A stretch of DNA of 63,228 nucleotides from Actinomycetota bacterium (lineage in GTDB: Bacteria > Actinomycetota > Actinomycetes > Streptosporangiales > Streptosporangiaceae). Shown here in pieces: positions 1 to 9,105 of the stretch (the stretch's first letter is position 1; every line of letters begins with the position of its first letter). The position numbers and the translations under genes are program-made. The notes below the pieces were generated by a model. It was not told the origin of the DNA. It saw nothing but the letters and a program-made list of their open reading frames with translations, and did no database searches. Where the stretch lies: contig DAHVAR010000208.1 of NCBI GenBank assembly GCA_027314515.1, positions 1 through 63,228 of the forward strand, written 5' to 3'.

Positions 1-279
1 ACCGTCGTCTTCGAGGACTACTCCGAGACGGAACTCCTGGAGATCTTTCGACACCTCGCGACAGCCCAAGGGCTCCACGTCGATCCCGCCGCGGAACCGG
101 CCCTGCTGGCCCGCTTCGCGCGCGGACGGACGACGCCAAACTTCGGCAATGGCAGATTCGCTCGAAATCTGCTCGATGAGGCCCGCACGGCAATGGCCCG
201 GCGGCTGCGGGACGTACCGTCGGTCCAGTCCACGTCGGAGCTGACCACGATCACCGCTGCGGACATCGCGGCGGAGTAG
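1..279 (+). CDS. AAA+ ATPase, C-terminal fragment (SpoVK/CbbX/EccA type)
   Basis: The window opens inside a reading frame that starts at base 1 and stops with TAG at 277-279, giving the last 92 residues of a protein. The fragment holds a small helical lid: a segment beginning TVVFEDYSETELLEIF, then GNGRFARNLLDEA with the sensor-2 arginine, then a Thr/Ala-rich tail ending in TAADIAAE. This matches the C-terminal lid of SpoVK/CbbX-type AAA+ ATPases, the family that includes the EccA chaperones of type VII secretion. The Walker motifs would lie upstream of the window, so the exact subfamily and the partner genes cannot be read. The gene converges on the P450 gene. Confidence 0.8.
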   Translation, partial: TVVFEDYSETELLEIFRHLATAQGLHVDPAAEPALLARFARGRTTPNFGNGRFARNLLDEARTAMARRLRDVPSVQSTSELTTITAADIAAE

Positions 280-406
280 TCACGTTGGGATCGGGATCCA
301 CGCCCCGCATGTGGAGACTCGCCGCCGGTCCGCGCGAACCGGCGCGGCCGGCCTGCTGATGATCGCGGCCGGCGGATTCGGGATGCTCGCGCTGCCCGCG
401 AGTCCG

Positions 407-1676
407 TCAGCGCTCCGGCACTTGCGGTTGCCGAGTAGCGCGCACCGGGACGCTCTCGAAGCGGCGCAGCACCAGGAGCGGGCGCCAGCTCGAGTCCCGG
501 GTACCGGCGGGTGAGTTCCTCGACCGCGACGCGGGCCTCGAGGCGGGCGAGCGCGGCGCCGAGGCAGTGGTGGATGCCGGCGGAGAACGCTAGGTGCCGC
601 GAGGCATTCGGCCGGTCGATCCGCAGGCGGTCGGGCTGGTCGAACACGCGGGGATCGCGGTTGGCGCCGCCGATGGCCACGATGATGGTCGCGCCTCGCG
701 GGATCACCGCACCGTCGACTTCGACGTCCTGCGTCGCGACCCGCGAGGTCGCCTGGACCGGGCTGTCGTAGCGGAGAAGTTCCTCGATGGCCGCGGGCAC
801 CAGGGCCGGGTCGTCCCGCAGCCGCTCCCATTGCTCGCGGTCACGCAGCAGCGCGACGGTGCCGTTGCCGATCAGGTTCACGGTCGTCTCGAAGCCGGCC
901 ACGAGGAGTAGCAGCGCCGTGCTGACGAGTTCCGCAGAGCTGAGCCGGTCACCCTCCTCCTCGGCCGCCACGAGCGCGGAAAGCAGGCTGTCGTCGGGAT
1001 CGGCGCGATGCTTGCGCACCAGGTCCCGCAGGTACGCGGTCAGGGCCAGCTCCGACGAGCGCGTCTGGCTCTCGGCACTTGGCGCGGCCGCTGGCTCGAG
1101 GGTGGCAGCCAGGTCATGGCCCCAGGCCCGGAAGCTTTCCTGGTCCTGCGCCGGGACACCGAGAAGGTGGCAGATCACCGCCATGGGGAGCGGGAAAGCC
1201 AGCGCGCCGATGAGGTCGAAGCCCGCCGCGGCGTCCAGCGGGGAGAGGAGCCGGCCGGTGAGGTCACGGATCCACGGCTCGAGGCCGGCTATCGCCCGCG
1301 CGCTGAACGTGCCGGACACTAGCCGCCGCAGCCGGGTGTGGTCGGGCGGGTCCATCGTGAGCAGGCCGGTGGCGGGAAGCTCGGCGCGGGGATCGCCGGC
1401 CGGGTAGGCCGGAGTGCGGTACCCGCGCTGGTGCCGGGGCGAGGAGCTGAACCGCGGATCCCGCAGGACGCTTGCCGCCGTCTCGTGGCTCGCCGTCGCC
1501 CACGATCCAAGCGGGCTGCGGACGAGCCCGCGCTGGCGGAGATCGGCGTAGAGCGGGTACGGGTCGGCCTTCGTGGCGGGCCGCAGCAGCCTGGCGACAG
1601 GGTCGCCGCGCCATTGGCAGAAGCGCACTACCGAGGACTCCGCGACGCGGCGCACCGCCTGCCCTGCGAGGCTCAT
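407..1676 (-). CDS. Cytochrome P450 (frameshifted near its C-terminus)
   Basis: A soluble bacterial P450 monooxygenase. Visible landmarks are the I-helix AGFETT motif, the K-helix ExxR (EELLR), and the heme loop FSAGIHHCLG, with the thiolate ligand at Cys371. The ATG at 1676 follows a GGGTGAAGGGGG stretch. After residue about 395 the frame leaves the family pattern and stays open to position 18, running antisense through the ATPase gene. In another frame, the stretch WRPLLVLRRFESVPVR, a typical P450 C-terminus, continues to a TGA at 407-409. The span 407-1676 is 1270 nt, one base over a multiple of three, so I infer a single-base insertion near 485-505. All heme-binding motifs precede it. Substrate unknown. 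The divergent TetR gene probably regulates it. Confidence 0.85.
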
Positions 1677-1712
1677 GCGCGTCCCCCTTCACCCCGGCGG
1701 CCGACTTCATTT

Positions 1713-1748
1713 GACATACTAACGGTATCTATATGCTGCTGGTATGTC
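1713..1748. promoter_or_regulatory. Inverted-repeat operator between P450 and TetR genes
   Basis: GACATAC (1713-1719) is mirrored by GTATGTC (1742-1748). A second inverted repeat, ATAC-N5-GTAT, lies at 1716-1728. A TTGACA hexamer sits at 1711-1716. The position between two divergent genes, one of them a TetR regulator, fits an operator for that regulator. Inference only. Confidence 0.5.
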
Positions 1749-1760
1749 CAGTGTGGCAGC

Positions 1761-2357
1761 ATGGAATCCGTGGCCAGGATGACGAGAGCGACGGCAAAGG
1801 CGAAGACGCGGCAGCGCCTGCTCGACGAAGCGCAGCGGCTCTTCCGGGAACGCGGCTATGCGGCCACCTCGCTTGAGCAGATCGCGGATGCGGCCGAGGT
1901 GACCAAGGGCGCTATCTACGGGAACTTCTCGAGCAAGGAGGACTTGCTGCTCAGCGCCATCGAGGCCACGCCGACACCGGATTACGGTGCCGTGGTCAAC
2001 GACCGGTCCCGGCCGCTGCGCGAACGGCTGGCAGAATTCGGCCGGGCCATGGCCGTCGACGAGGCCACCACGGACAAAGCCGGGCTCGCGGTGAGCCTGG
2101 AGTTCATTGCTGCCCTGCTGCGCAATCCCGATGCCCGCCAGCGCTACAGCGCCGGCCTCCAGCGGCGCCTGGCGGAGCTAGCGGCGGACGATGACGAGCA
2201 GCCGCTGCCGCCGACTACCCCCGTGCAAGCCTGGGCCATCGGCCACGCGCTGCTCATCGGACTGGATATCTATCAGGGCATCGCCCCGGAGCTCCTCACC
2301 CCGGCAGAGTTCGAGCGCGCCTTCGAACTGCTGGCCGGGCTCTATCCGGAGCCCTGA
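1761..2357 (+). CDS. TetR/AcrR family transcriptional regulator
   Basis: A 198-residue regulator. The N-terminal helix-turn-helix lies at about residues 37-56 (SLEQIADAAEVTKGAIYGNF), followed by the usual SKEDLL segment; the rest is a helical ligand-binding domain. I chose ATG 1761; an in-frame ATG at 1779 is an alternative, and neither has a strong Shine-Dalgarno sequence. The gene is transcribed away from the P450, and the shared intergenic region holds matching inverted repeats, so it most likely represses itself and the P450. Ligand unknown. Confidence 0.9.
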   Translation: MESVARMTRATAKAKTRQRLLDEAQRLFRERGYAATSLEQIADAAEVTKGAIYGNFSSKEDLLLSAIEATPTPDYGAVVNDRSRPLRERLAEFGRAMAVDEATTDKAGLAVSLEFIAALLRNPDARQRYSAGLQRRLAELAADDDEQPLPPTTPVQAWAIGHALLIGLDIYQGIAPELLTPAEFERAFELLAGLYPEP

Positions 2358-2411
2358 GCTTCGGCGCAGGTGCTGGATTGGCCGCAGGTGCTGGCCTGGA
2401 CGCAGCGGAGC

Positions 2412-4610
2412 TCAGCTCGACACCAGCGCGAGGGATAGCCCGCTGACATATCCGGCCCCGTCGGCGCCGATGCCTGCGCTGAACGTCTGCTGTCCCGCTA
2501 CCAGGCCCGTTACCTGCAGTGGCGCGAGCGGGAAGCGGCTCCCCAGCCGTGGCGGGGTGACGTGCACGGCGCCGGCCGGCACGTCGACGTCGAGACCGAG
2601 CACCGCCTGGATCAGCGCGCCGGCCGCGGCCGCGGCCCAGGCCTGCGGCCGGCAGGCAGCCGGGTAGGGTACCGGCGACCCGGTCTGCGCGCGCGCATGA
2701 CCGGAGAACAGCTCCGGCAGCCGCCAGCCGAACGCCGACGCCGCCTCGAGCAGGCCGTCGGCGAGCTCGGCAGCCGTAGCCAGATGACCGCAGCGGGCCA
2801 GGCCCGCGATCGCGATGGCCGTGTCGTGGCTCCAGACCGAGCCGCAGTGATAGCTCAGCGGGGAGTAACCCCCGCTGCGCGCCGACATCGTGCGCAGCCC
2901 GAAGCCGGAGTTCAGGTCGGGACGGCTCAGCCGCCCGGCCACCAGGTCCTGCTCGGCAGCAGTCAGCAGGCCGGTCCCGAGCAGGTGGGCGATGTTGCTG
3001 GTCAGGGCGTCGGCCTGGCGCTTGGCCCGGTCCAGGGCCAGCGCCGGGTAAGGGCCGGCCGGGTCGGCGACCCAGAACGACGCCCGGAATGCGGCCGCGA
3101 GGTTCGCCGCCCAGGCCCGCCATTGCGTGCCGCCCGGCTGCCCGAAGGCGTCGAGCAGGTCGGCGCCGTTCATCGCGGCCTGATAGGCGTAGCCCTGGAC
3201 TTCGCAGAGGGTGACCGGCGGGGTCGCGATCGCGCCATCGGAGAACCGGATAGCGTCCCTGGAATCCTTCCAGCCCTGGTTCGCCAGGCCTTTGCCGCTC
3301 TGGTCGTGGTACTCGAGCAAGCCGTCGCCGTCGGCGTCGCCGTAGTCGCGCATCCAGGCAAGCGCGCCAGTCATGGCCGGCAGCAGCGCCCGCACATCTT
3401 CCGCCGGCATGCCCCATCGCCACGCGTCATGCAGCAGGCAGACCCACAGCGGAGTCGCGTCGATGGTGCCGTAGTACAACGGCGGCAACGCACCGGGAGG
3501 CGCCAGCCCCGGCCGGGCCGCGCGCAGCTCGTGCGGGACCTTGCCGGGAGCCTCACCGGTGAGCGGGTCGACCCTGGTGCCCTGGAACGCGGCCAGTGCG
3601 CGGAGAGTACCGCGGGCAAGCTGCCAGCCGAACGGCAGGAGCATGCGGGCCGCCCAGATGCTGTCGCGCCCGAACAGCGTCAGGTACCACGGCGCGCCCG
3701 CGGCAAGGAACACCTCGTCGGGCGCGCGAGCGGTGACCATGCGAAGCGCGGCGGCGTCGGCGATGGAGCGGGACAGCAGGCGCGGCAGCCTGAGGTCGGC
3801 TGACTCGGCAGCCACCAGTGCCCACTGGCCGGCGCCCGCATCATCGCGCGCCTCGCCCGGCGCCTCGCGCTGCCGCCCGCCCGGCCGCGCGGGCGCGGTG
3901 CCAGCGACCTCGTCGCTAGTCCGTGCCCTGGGAATCTGGACCAGGCTCGGGGCAGCGCGGCGCGGCGCCATCACGACGGCGGCGGCGTCCCGCGCCGACA
4001 GCTGCCAGCCGATCTCCTGCTCGCCGGGCCCGGACAGCCGGACCTGCCAGGTGAGCGAGGCCGTGCCGTCGCTGCCGATCACGGGGGCCGCGGCAGGCGC
4101 GGTCAGCCGCACCCGCAGCCGGCCGTCCCCCCACTGAAATCCCGAGCCGGCCATCGCCATGGGCACCAGCTGGCCCGGCCGGCCGGCCTTGACGTCGGCG
4201 AGCGTCGCGAGGTCGGCGGCGACGCGCAGGGTAACCGGGATGACGGCGCCGATATGCCGGCCGGCCGTCAGTCGCACGACTTCGCGCACGCTGCCGGGGC
4301 GGACTATGCGCTCCCTGGTCAGCCAGACCACCGGATCAGGACCGTCCCCGGCAATTTCCCGCGGAACGGCGGTGAACAATGCCGTCCCCGCGGACGCCAG
4401 GCAAGAACTGACTGCCGCTGGCTCGGCGCCGGCTATCTCCAGGATGGCCTGGCACAGCACGCGGGAATCGGCATGAAACGCGCCCTGTGCGCCTGACCAG
4501 CGCAGCTGCCCGTCCGGCCCGCTGAGCACCATCGTCGGCGCGCTCAGCACCGTGATCAGGCCGTGCAGCCACGGCTGATACGCATCCGCCATCGACCCTG
4601 TCGCTCCCAT
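2412..4610 (-). CDS. Glycogen debranching-type enzyme (GDE N-terminal plus amylo-alpha-1,6-glucosidase domain)
   Basis: A protein of up to 732 residues. The first about 240 residues match the bacterial GDE N-terminal (GDE_N_bis-like) beta domain, with SGPDGQLRWSGAQGAFH and DSRVL. The C-terminal half is an (alpha/alpha)6 barrel like amylo-alpha-1,6-glucosidase, with WYLTLFGRDSIWAARMLLPF, YYGTIDATPLWVCLL and DGDGLLEYHDQSGKGLANQGWKDS (the latter interrupted here only by line layout). Relatives are annotated as glycogen debranching proteins or GH15/GH63-like glucosidases acting on alpha-glucans; the true substrate is not visible. A second in-frame ATG at 4592 begins MADAYQPW, as in relatives, and has a better upstream GGAG/AGGG, so the mature start may be 4592. 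No partner glycogen genes lie nearby. Confidence 0.85.
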   Translation of the reverse strand: MGATGSMADAYQPWLHGLITVLSAPTMVLSGPDGQLRWSGAQGAFHADSRVLCQAILEIAGAEPAAVSSCLASAGTALFTAVPREIAGDGPDPVVWLTRERIVRPGSVREVVRLTAGRHIGAVIPVTLRVAADLATLADVKAGRPGQLVPMAMAGSGFQWGDGRLRVRLTAPAAAPVIGSDGTASLTWQVRLSGPGEQEIGWQLSARDAAAVVMAPRRAAPSLVQIPRARTSDEVAGTAPARPGGRQREAPGEARDDAGAGQWALVAAESADLRLPRLLSRSIADAAALRMVTARAPDEVFLAAGAPWYLTLFGRDSIWAARMLLPFGWQLARGTLRALAAFQGTRVDPLTGEAPGKVPHELRAARPGLAPPGALPPLYYGTIDATPLWVCLLHDAWRWGMPAEDVRALLPAMTGALAWMRDYGDADGDGLLEYHDQSGKGLANQGWKDSRDAIRFSDGAIATPPVTLCEVQGYAYQAAMNGADLLDAFGQPGGTQWRAWAANLAAAFRASFWVADPAGPYPALALDRAKRQADALTSNIAHLLGTGLLTAAEQDLVAGRLSRPDLNSGFGLRTMSARSGGYSPLSYHCGSVWSHDTAIAIAGLARCGHLATAAELADGLLEAASAFGWRLPELFSGHARAQTGSPVPYPAACRPQAWAAAAAGALIQAVLGLDVDVPAGAVHVTPPRLGSRFPLAPLQVTGLVAGQQTFSAGIGADGAGYVSGLSLALVSS

Positions 4611-4732
4611 TAGTAATGATCTGTCACAGCTCCCTGGCGGGCAACCACGAACCGCTCTCGCGTCGTTCGCCAGGGAATCGAGCAGACCACGGTGACGGGG
4701 CGGCCCGGACTCACCCCGGAACCGGCGCCTGG

Positions 4733-5287
4733 CTATGCCGGATGTGCGGCGACGGTCCGGGTTAGCTGATCGAGAAGCCCGGCGAGTTCTTCGGTGGTGA
4801 CTTCCGCGGCGCTGGTCATGGCGTTGAACCTGGCCAGCCGCTCGCGCTGCTGCCAGCGCATCCTTGCAGGCGAGGCATCATGAAGGCCCGCCAGGTGCCG
4901 GTACAAGGGCGGCCGGGCTTGCACCGACCAGTAGCCCAGCGTGTACCGGGCCACTGTGGCCTCAACGTCCGGATGACCAGGCGGATCAGTGATCGCCAGG
5001 ATCAGGAAGCCGCCGTCCCGCTCGGCGCTGACCCGGCTGCCGGTGACCGGATCCGCCAGGACCGCGCCGGCCGGCACGCGCCTGAGCGCTGCCCATAGCT
5101 TCCCGATCAGAACGTCCTGCCGGTGCCGCTCGCGTCCCCGCCGGATGTCCGCTGCCAGCGACATCGCCCCGGCGACGGGAACCAGCGCGATGACGAACGC
5201 GCACGCCATCTCAGCCGCAAGTCCCGGTCCCGTGGCAGGCGCGACGCGCAACGCGCGCGTTACCCGCGGCTTCGTGGTCCGGGTCAT
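4733..5287 (-). CDS. Hypothetical membrane-anchored protein
   Basis: A 184-residue protein I do not recognise. After a basic N-terminus there is one hydrophobic segment at about residues 24-44 (AEMACAFVIALVPVAGAMSL), so it is probably a single-pass inner-membrane protein. The C-terminal about 130 residues are soluble and charged, with a mixed alpha/beta feel (GGFLILAITDPPGHPDVEATV). Codon use matches its neighbours. It is flanked by a debranching enzyme and a DMT permease on the same strand, with gaps of over 100 bp on both sides, so it need not be in an operon. Confidence 0.6.
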   Translation of the reverse strand: MTRTTKPRVTRALRVAPATGPGLAAEMACAFVIALVPVAGAMSLAADIRRGRERHRQDVLIGKLWAALRRVPAGAVLADPVTGSRVSAERDGGFLILAITDPPGHPDVEATVARYTLGYWSVQARPPLYRHLAGLHDASPARMRWQQRERLARFNAMTSAAEVTTEELAGLLDQLTRTVAAHPA

Positions 5288-5483
5288 TGGATTCCTGCCT
5301 CACGCTAGGACGCACTACGCGCGTTCGGCGGCTGGCATTCATCATAATGAAATTGGGCCCGAATTCCGCGCCCGCGACGGGGTTTGTTATCAGAAAATGG
5401 CGCTCGCCGCCTGGCCGTGCCAGCGCGGCCTGGCAATGCCGCAGCCGCGCCGGCCGTGGTCTGGGCAGCTGAGCAGGACCTGG

Positions 5484-6413
5484 TCAGCCAGTACTCGGGC
5501 GTTCCCTGATCGCGCGCGAGTCGGCTGGCTCGCCGACCGGATGAGCGCTCTCCTCGCCGACGATGAGGTGACTGTGGCTCAGCGCCGATACGCCGGCGAC
5601 GAGCAGTGCCAGCGCCAGCGCCTCCAGCGCCAGGTCCTCCGTCGCGGCCTGGAAGTGCTCCCCGAACAGGAAGATGCCGAGCAGGCTGGCGGCCAGCGGA
5701 TCGAGAATGGTGAAACCGGGCTGGGACGCGGCGAGCGGTCCCGCCGCCAGCGCGTGCGAGGCCAGGAGCAAGCTCGCTGCCCCGGCCACGACAAGGACGT
5801 ACACCGACCAGTTCGTGAAGATTCCGGAGACTCCGCCGCCGAGGTGGTCGCTGAATTCCTTGATCACCGCAGCCACGAAGCCCCAGGAGATCCCGGTCAG
5901 CGCGCCGAGTATGGCAGCACGCTGCGACCCCGAGCGTGGTGAGCGGCGCTGCAGGCCGAATGCCACGGCCAGCCCGGCCGCCACCACGCCGAGCGTCAGC
6001 AGGCCTGCCAGCACCCACAGCGATCCCTGCGCATGCTTGCGTCCGCCATACGGTGACGCAGCGAACAGGAACAAGCCGAGCCCGGCGCACATGGCAGCCG
6101 CTGCCAGCCAGTCGCGCCGCCGGACTGTCCGGGACCCCAGGATGGCCATGTAACCGAAGACGAACAGCAGCTCGAGGGCGAGGATCGGCTGGACCAGCGC
6201 GAGCGCGCCGTAATGCAGCGCGGCCACCTGAAAGACGAAGCCCAGGATCATGCTGGCAACGCCGAGCAGCCAGATCGGGCGGCGGGCAAGCCGGAAGACC
6301 AGCCACAGATCCATTCCGGCAGGCTGGCTGTCCCTGGCGCCTAGCCGCTGGCAGACCGAGGATGTGGCGGTGAAGACGCTTGCCAGGAGTGCGAGCGGGA
6401 TTGCTGCTTCCAT
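5484..6413 (-). CDS. DMT superfamily permease (EamA/NIPA-like)
   Basis: A hydrophobic protein of 309 residues with about nine or ten membrane helices and the two-fold internal arrangement of drug/metabolite transporters. The N-terminal part, AAIPLALLASVFTATSSVCQRLGA and LALVQPILALELLFVFGY, resembles the NIPA/EamA group of actinomycetes. ATG 6413 is preceded by AGGAGGAC, an excellent ribosome site, so the longer frame to 6473 is not the start. Substrate unknown. The 270-bp region upstream holds a perfect 16-bp palindrome that may be its operator. Confidence 0.85.
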   Translation of the reverse strand: MEAAIPLALLASVFTATSSVCQRLGARDSQPAGMDLWLVFRLARRPIWLLGVASMILGFVFQVAALHYGALALVQPILALELLFVFGYMAILGSRTVRRRDWLAAAAMCAGLGLFLFAASPYGGRKHAQGSLWVLAGLLTLGVVAAGLAVAFGLQRRSPRSGSQRAAILGALTGISWGFVAAVIKEFSDHLGGGVSGIFTNWSVYVLVVAGAASLLLASHALAAGPLAASQPGFTILDPLAASLLGIFLFGEHFQAATEDLALEALALALLVAGVSALSHSHLIVGEESAHPVGEPADSRAIRERPSTG

Positions 6414-6565
6414 GTCCTCCTGCCGTCGTTCCGTCGCCCCGGCCCGGTTCCTCGCCCGGGGCCTTGCCGCCAAGGGCCGCCCTCACCGGGACGGCGCCAG
6501 CCGCCGCGCCGGGCCTGGACCGGGCTCAGGCACTCGCAATTCGCTGCATGCCAAGAGCTATAACC

Positions 6566-6581
6566 CTGACGTTAACGTCAG
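6566..6581. promoter_or_regulatory. Perfect 16-bp palindrome upstream of the DMT permease
   Basis: CTGACGTTAACGTCAG is a perfect 8+8 palindrome in an AT-richer stretch about 150 bp upstream of the permease start at 6413. The size and symmetry suit a dimeric MerR/TetR/GntR-type operator. No regulator gene is adjacent. Confidence 0.5.
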
Positions 6582-6687
6582 ATTCCCCGATACGGCCAGA
6601 TATTTGCGGCAGCCCCTGCCGTCCCCTTGATGGCGACGTCAGTATTATCCGCCGTCAGGCAGGCGGTTACCAGCGCGGGATGCCCGT

Positions 6688-8745
6688 TCACCCTCCGCGA
6701 ACGCGGTAGCGACCCGAGCCGTCACCCGATCCGGTGCGCGACCCTTGCGCCCCGCGCTGGACGTGCAGCAGGTACTCGTCGCGGTGCAGCGGATTGTGAT
6801 CGGTGCGCGGCCGGACCGGGAAGTCGCCGGTCACCTCCCGGTGGCGGGCAAACGCCGCCTCGAGCACTCCCTCGCCGCTGGTCAGTCCGGGAAGCTGCTG
6901 CCGCAGCTCGTGCACCCGGCCCGCCCGGATCTCGCCGGCGACGACCGTGCCCGTACCGGCCACGCTGGCCGCCTGCCGTGCCGCCCCCATCCGCGCCAGC
7001 GCGGTCAGCACCGCGGTCACGCTGTCCGGCGGGACCTCCAGCCGGAACTTGCAGACCGGCTCGCAGACGACCGTCCCCGCACGCCTGAGCGCGGTCATGG
7101 TGACCAGGGGCGTGAGATGACGGAAGTCTGCGGCGGAGCTTGAGTACTTGCTCCAGCCCCGCGGCGGCGGCGGCACGTAGCCGGAGTTCGTCACCGTGAC
7201 GACGCAGTCCGGCACCTGCCAGCCGTACAGGCCCTCCGCCAGGGTTTGGCGGGCGGCCTCCTCGATTGCCGTGAGGAAGGCCGCGGGCAGCGAGCCGCGC
7301 TCGATCTCCAGCCGGAACCCGAACCCGGCGCCTGGAAGGGCGGGGCTGAGCCGCAGGCCGATCGTCGCCGTGAACGGATTGGCGGGCTCGCCCATGAACT
7401 CTGCGGCCGCGCCGGTGCCGGCCAGCCGTTCGATGCAGATCGTCGTGGTTTCCCGGAAGCCGGCCTGGACGCCGAACTCGGCAGCCAGCGTCGCCTGGAT
7501 CACTTCCTTCTGCACCTCGCCGTACAGCGACACCAGCAGTTCTGCCCCGTCCGCATCCTGACGCAGGTTGATCAGCGGATCCTGCTCGGCCAGCCGGCAG
7601 AGCGCGGCGTGCAAGGCCGGCCGGTCGGCCGCGCGGGCCGGAACAACGACCGCCTCCAGCATCGGCGGGGCGAAGTGAATGCTCAGCGCGCGATCTGACG
7701 TCCGCCGCGTCGCGCTGGCGTCGCCGACGCCGTCGCCGACCCGGACGTCGGTCAGGCCCCACAGCTTGGCGATCTGGCCGGCCCGCACCGCCTGCGCCGG
7801 GCTGGCGGGACCGCCGTTGAACACCTGGATCGCGGTGACCCTGGCGACCTTGCCAGCGCCGTATCGCAGCGGCTGCCGTATTGCCGCTGCACCGGTGAAC
7901 AACCGCGTGTAAGCGATCTTTTCCCCGGCCGGGCCGCGCTCCACCTTGAACACGGTTCCCGTGCAAGGCCCGTTCCCGGTGTCGTGCTGCTCGTCGGTAC
8001 CTGGCAGCAACTCGGCAAGACCAGCGGTCAGCGATCGGATGCCGGCACCGGTGATGGCCGAGCCGAAGTACACCGGATGCGCCAGCGCCTGCCTCGTCTG
8101 GGCGGCGAGCGCGGACAGCAGCCGCTGGCAGGGCAGCGCGCGATCGCCGGAGAGATAGTCCGCCAGCAACGCGTCGTCGTGCACCGTGAGCAGGTCGGTG
8201 AGGCGGCTGGCAAAGCCGGGGTCTGCCGGGGCGTACGGCAGCCAGCCCGCGGCGGCCGTCCCGGGGCTTGTCACCGCGCCCATGGCCGCGATCGCCGGAG
8301 TGAGCCGGGCCGAGATGTCCGCGAGCACGCCTTCGTAACGGGCGCCGCCCCGGTCGATCTTGTTGACGAAGATCAGGGTCGGGATTCGCAGCCGCCGCAG
8401 TGCTCGCATCAGCACCCTGGTCTGTGCCTGCACGCCCTCGACCGCGGAAACGACCAGGATGGCGCCATCCAGTACGCCAAGAGCCCGCTCGACCTCGGCG
8501 ATGAAGTCGGGGTGGCCGGGCGTGTCGATCAGGTTGACGGTGAGGTCGCCGACAGCGAACGAGACGACCGCGGCCTTGATGGTGATGCCGCGCTGGCGCT
8601 CGAGCGCGAGCGAGTCGGTCTGGGTACTGCCGTCATCGACGCGGCCGATCTCGCCGATGACCCCGGCGTCGAACAGCAGGCGCTCGGTCAGGCTTGTCTT
8701 GCCGGCGTCTACATGCGCCAGGATTCCGAGGTTGAGCAGTTGCAC
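6688..8745 (-). CDS. Ribosomal protection-type translational GTPase (OtrA/Tet(M)-like)
   Basis: A 685-residue EF-G-like factor. The G-domain is intact: G1 AHVDAGKT (10-17), G2 RGIT (52-55), G3 DTPGH (74-78), G4 NKID (128-131) and a GSAITG G5 region. EF-G-type domains follow, with a domain IV loop region around SGYVPPPPRGWSKY. This architecture is that of Tet(M)/Tet(W)/OtrA ribosomal protection proteins, which eject tetracycline from the ribosome. In actinomycete chromosomes many such proteins have untested specificity, so I infer resistance or ribosome rescue rather than proven tetracycline resistance. The start is GTG 8745, matching the family N-terminus (LNLGILAHVDAGKTSLTERLL). A 33-codon upstream frame overlaps the start. 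Confidence 0.9.
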   Translation of the reverse strand: MQLLNLGILAHVDAGKTSLTERLLFDAGVIGEIGRVDDGSTQTDSLALERQRGITIKAAVVSFAVGDLTVNLIDTPGHPDFIAEVERALGVLDGAILVVSAVEGVQAQTRVLMRALRRLRIPTLIFVNKIDRGGARYEGVLADISARLTPAIAAMGAVTSPGTAAAGWLPYAPADPGFASRLTDLLTVHDDALLADYLSGDRALPCQRLLSALAAQTRQALAHPVYFGSAITGAGIRSLTAGLAELLPGTDEQHDTGNGPCTGTVFKVERGPAGEKIAYTRLFTGAAAIRQPLRYGAGKVARVTAIQVFNGGPASPAQAVRAGQIAKLWGLTDVRVGDGVGDASATRRTSDRALSIHFAPPMLEAVVVPARAADRPALHAALCRLAEQDPLINLRQDADGAELLVSLYGEVQKEVIQATLAAEFGVQAGFRETTTICIERLAGTGAAAEFMGEPANPFTATIGLRLSPALPGAGFGFRLEIERGSLPAAFLTAIEEAARQTLAEGLYGWQVPDCVVTVTNSGYVPPPPRGWSKYSSSAADFRHLTPLVTMTALRRAGTVVCEPVCKFRLEVPPDSVTAVLTALARMGAARQAASVAGTGTVVAGEIRAGRVHELRQQLPGLTSGEGVLEAAFARHREVTGDFPVRPRTDHNPLHRDEYLLHVQRGAQGSRTGSGDGSGRYRVRGG

Positions 8746-8810
8746 GAGAACGTCATGTCCTTCTGATGGGCGGAAGCTGCCATCGGGGTGAACATGAGCG
8801 CTGCTCGCAT
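8709..8810 (-). CDS. Candidate 33-residue leader peptide overlapping the ribosomal protection gene
   Basis: An ATG at 8810 follows GCAGGAGACAGCG, a much better ribosome site than the main gene has. The 33-codon frame starts MRAALMFTPMAASAHQ and ends in TAG at 8711-8709, 37 bases inside the resistance gene, in a different frame. The main gene's GTG at 8745 therefore lies inside the leader. Ribosomal-protection tet genes are known to be controlled by leader peptides and attenuation; this arrangement suggests translational coupling or drug-induced stalling. Inference from layout only. Confidence 0.45.
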   Translation of the reverse strand: MRAALMFTPMAASAHQKDMTFSCNCSTSESWRM

Positions 8811-9105
8811 CTCGCTGTCTCCTGCGGGTCGTGTGGCGCCTTGCCAGGGCGCGGAGCCAGGGCGGCGCGAATCTCGCAGTGAAGTAGACCAGTGGGCCAG
8901 CGACCGGTGCAACCGGTTATCCGGCGGCCCGCGGCAGCGCGCCGGGGATCGCGATCTCCGGGGAATGGCGCGCCCGGCGTCGGGCCGCGAGGGCTCCGGG
9001 CTTCGCTTTGTCATCGTCTGCCCGAGTTCGCTCTCGGTGAATGTTGATCTGGTGTGGCTATAGCGACAATGGATTCACATCCATGAGGTCCGCCGCGTCG
9101 CCAGC
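8811..9105. other. Intergenic region upstream of the ribosomal protection gene
   Basis: About 295 bp with no convincing gene. It must carry the promoter and untranslated leader of the GTPase gene on the minus strand. It is rich in GC hairpins, for example GCCCG-GCGT-CGGGC at 8972-8985. I see no clear intrinsic terminator with a T-run. Confidence 0.4.

Noticed and set aside
18-406. Extension of the P450 frame to position 18
   Set aside because: It is antisense to a well-supported ATPase tail, and the natural P450 end lies in another frame.
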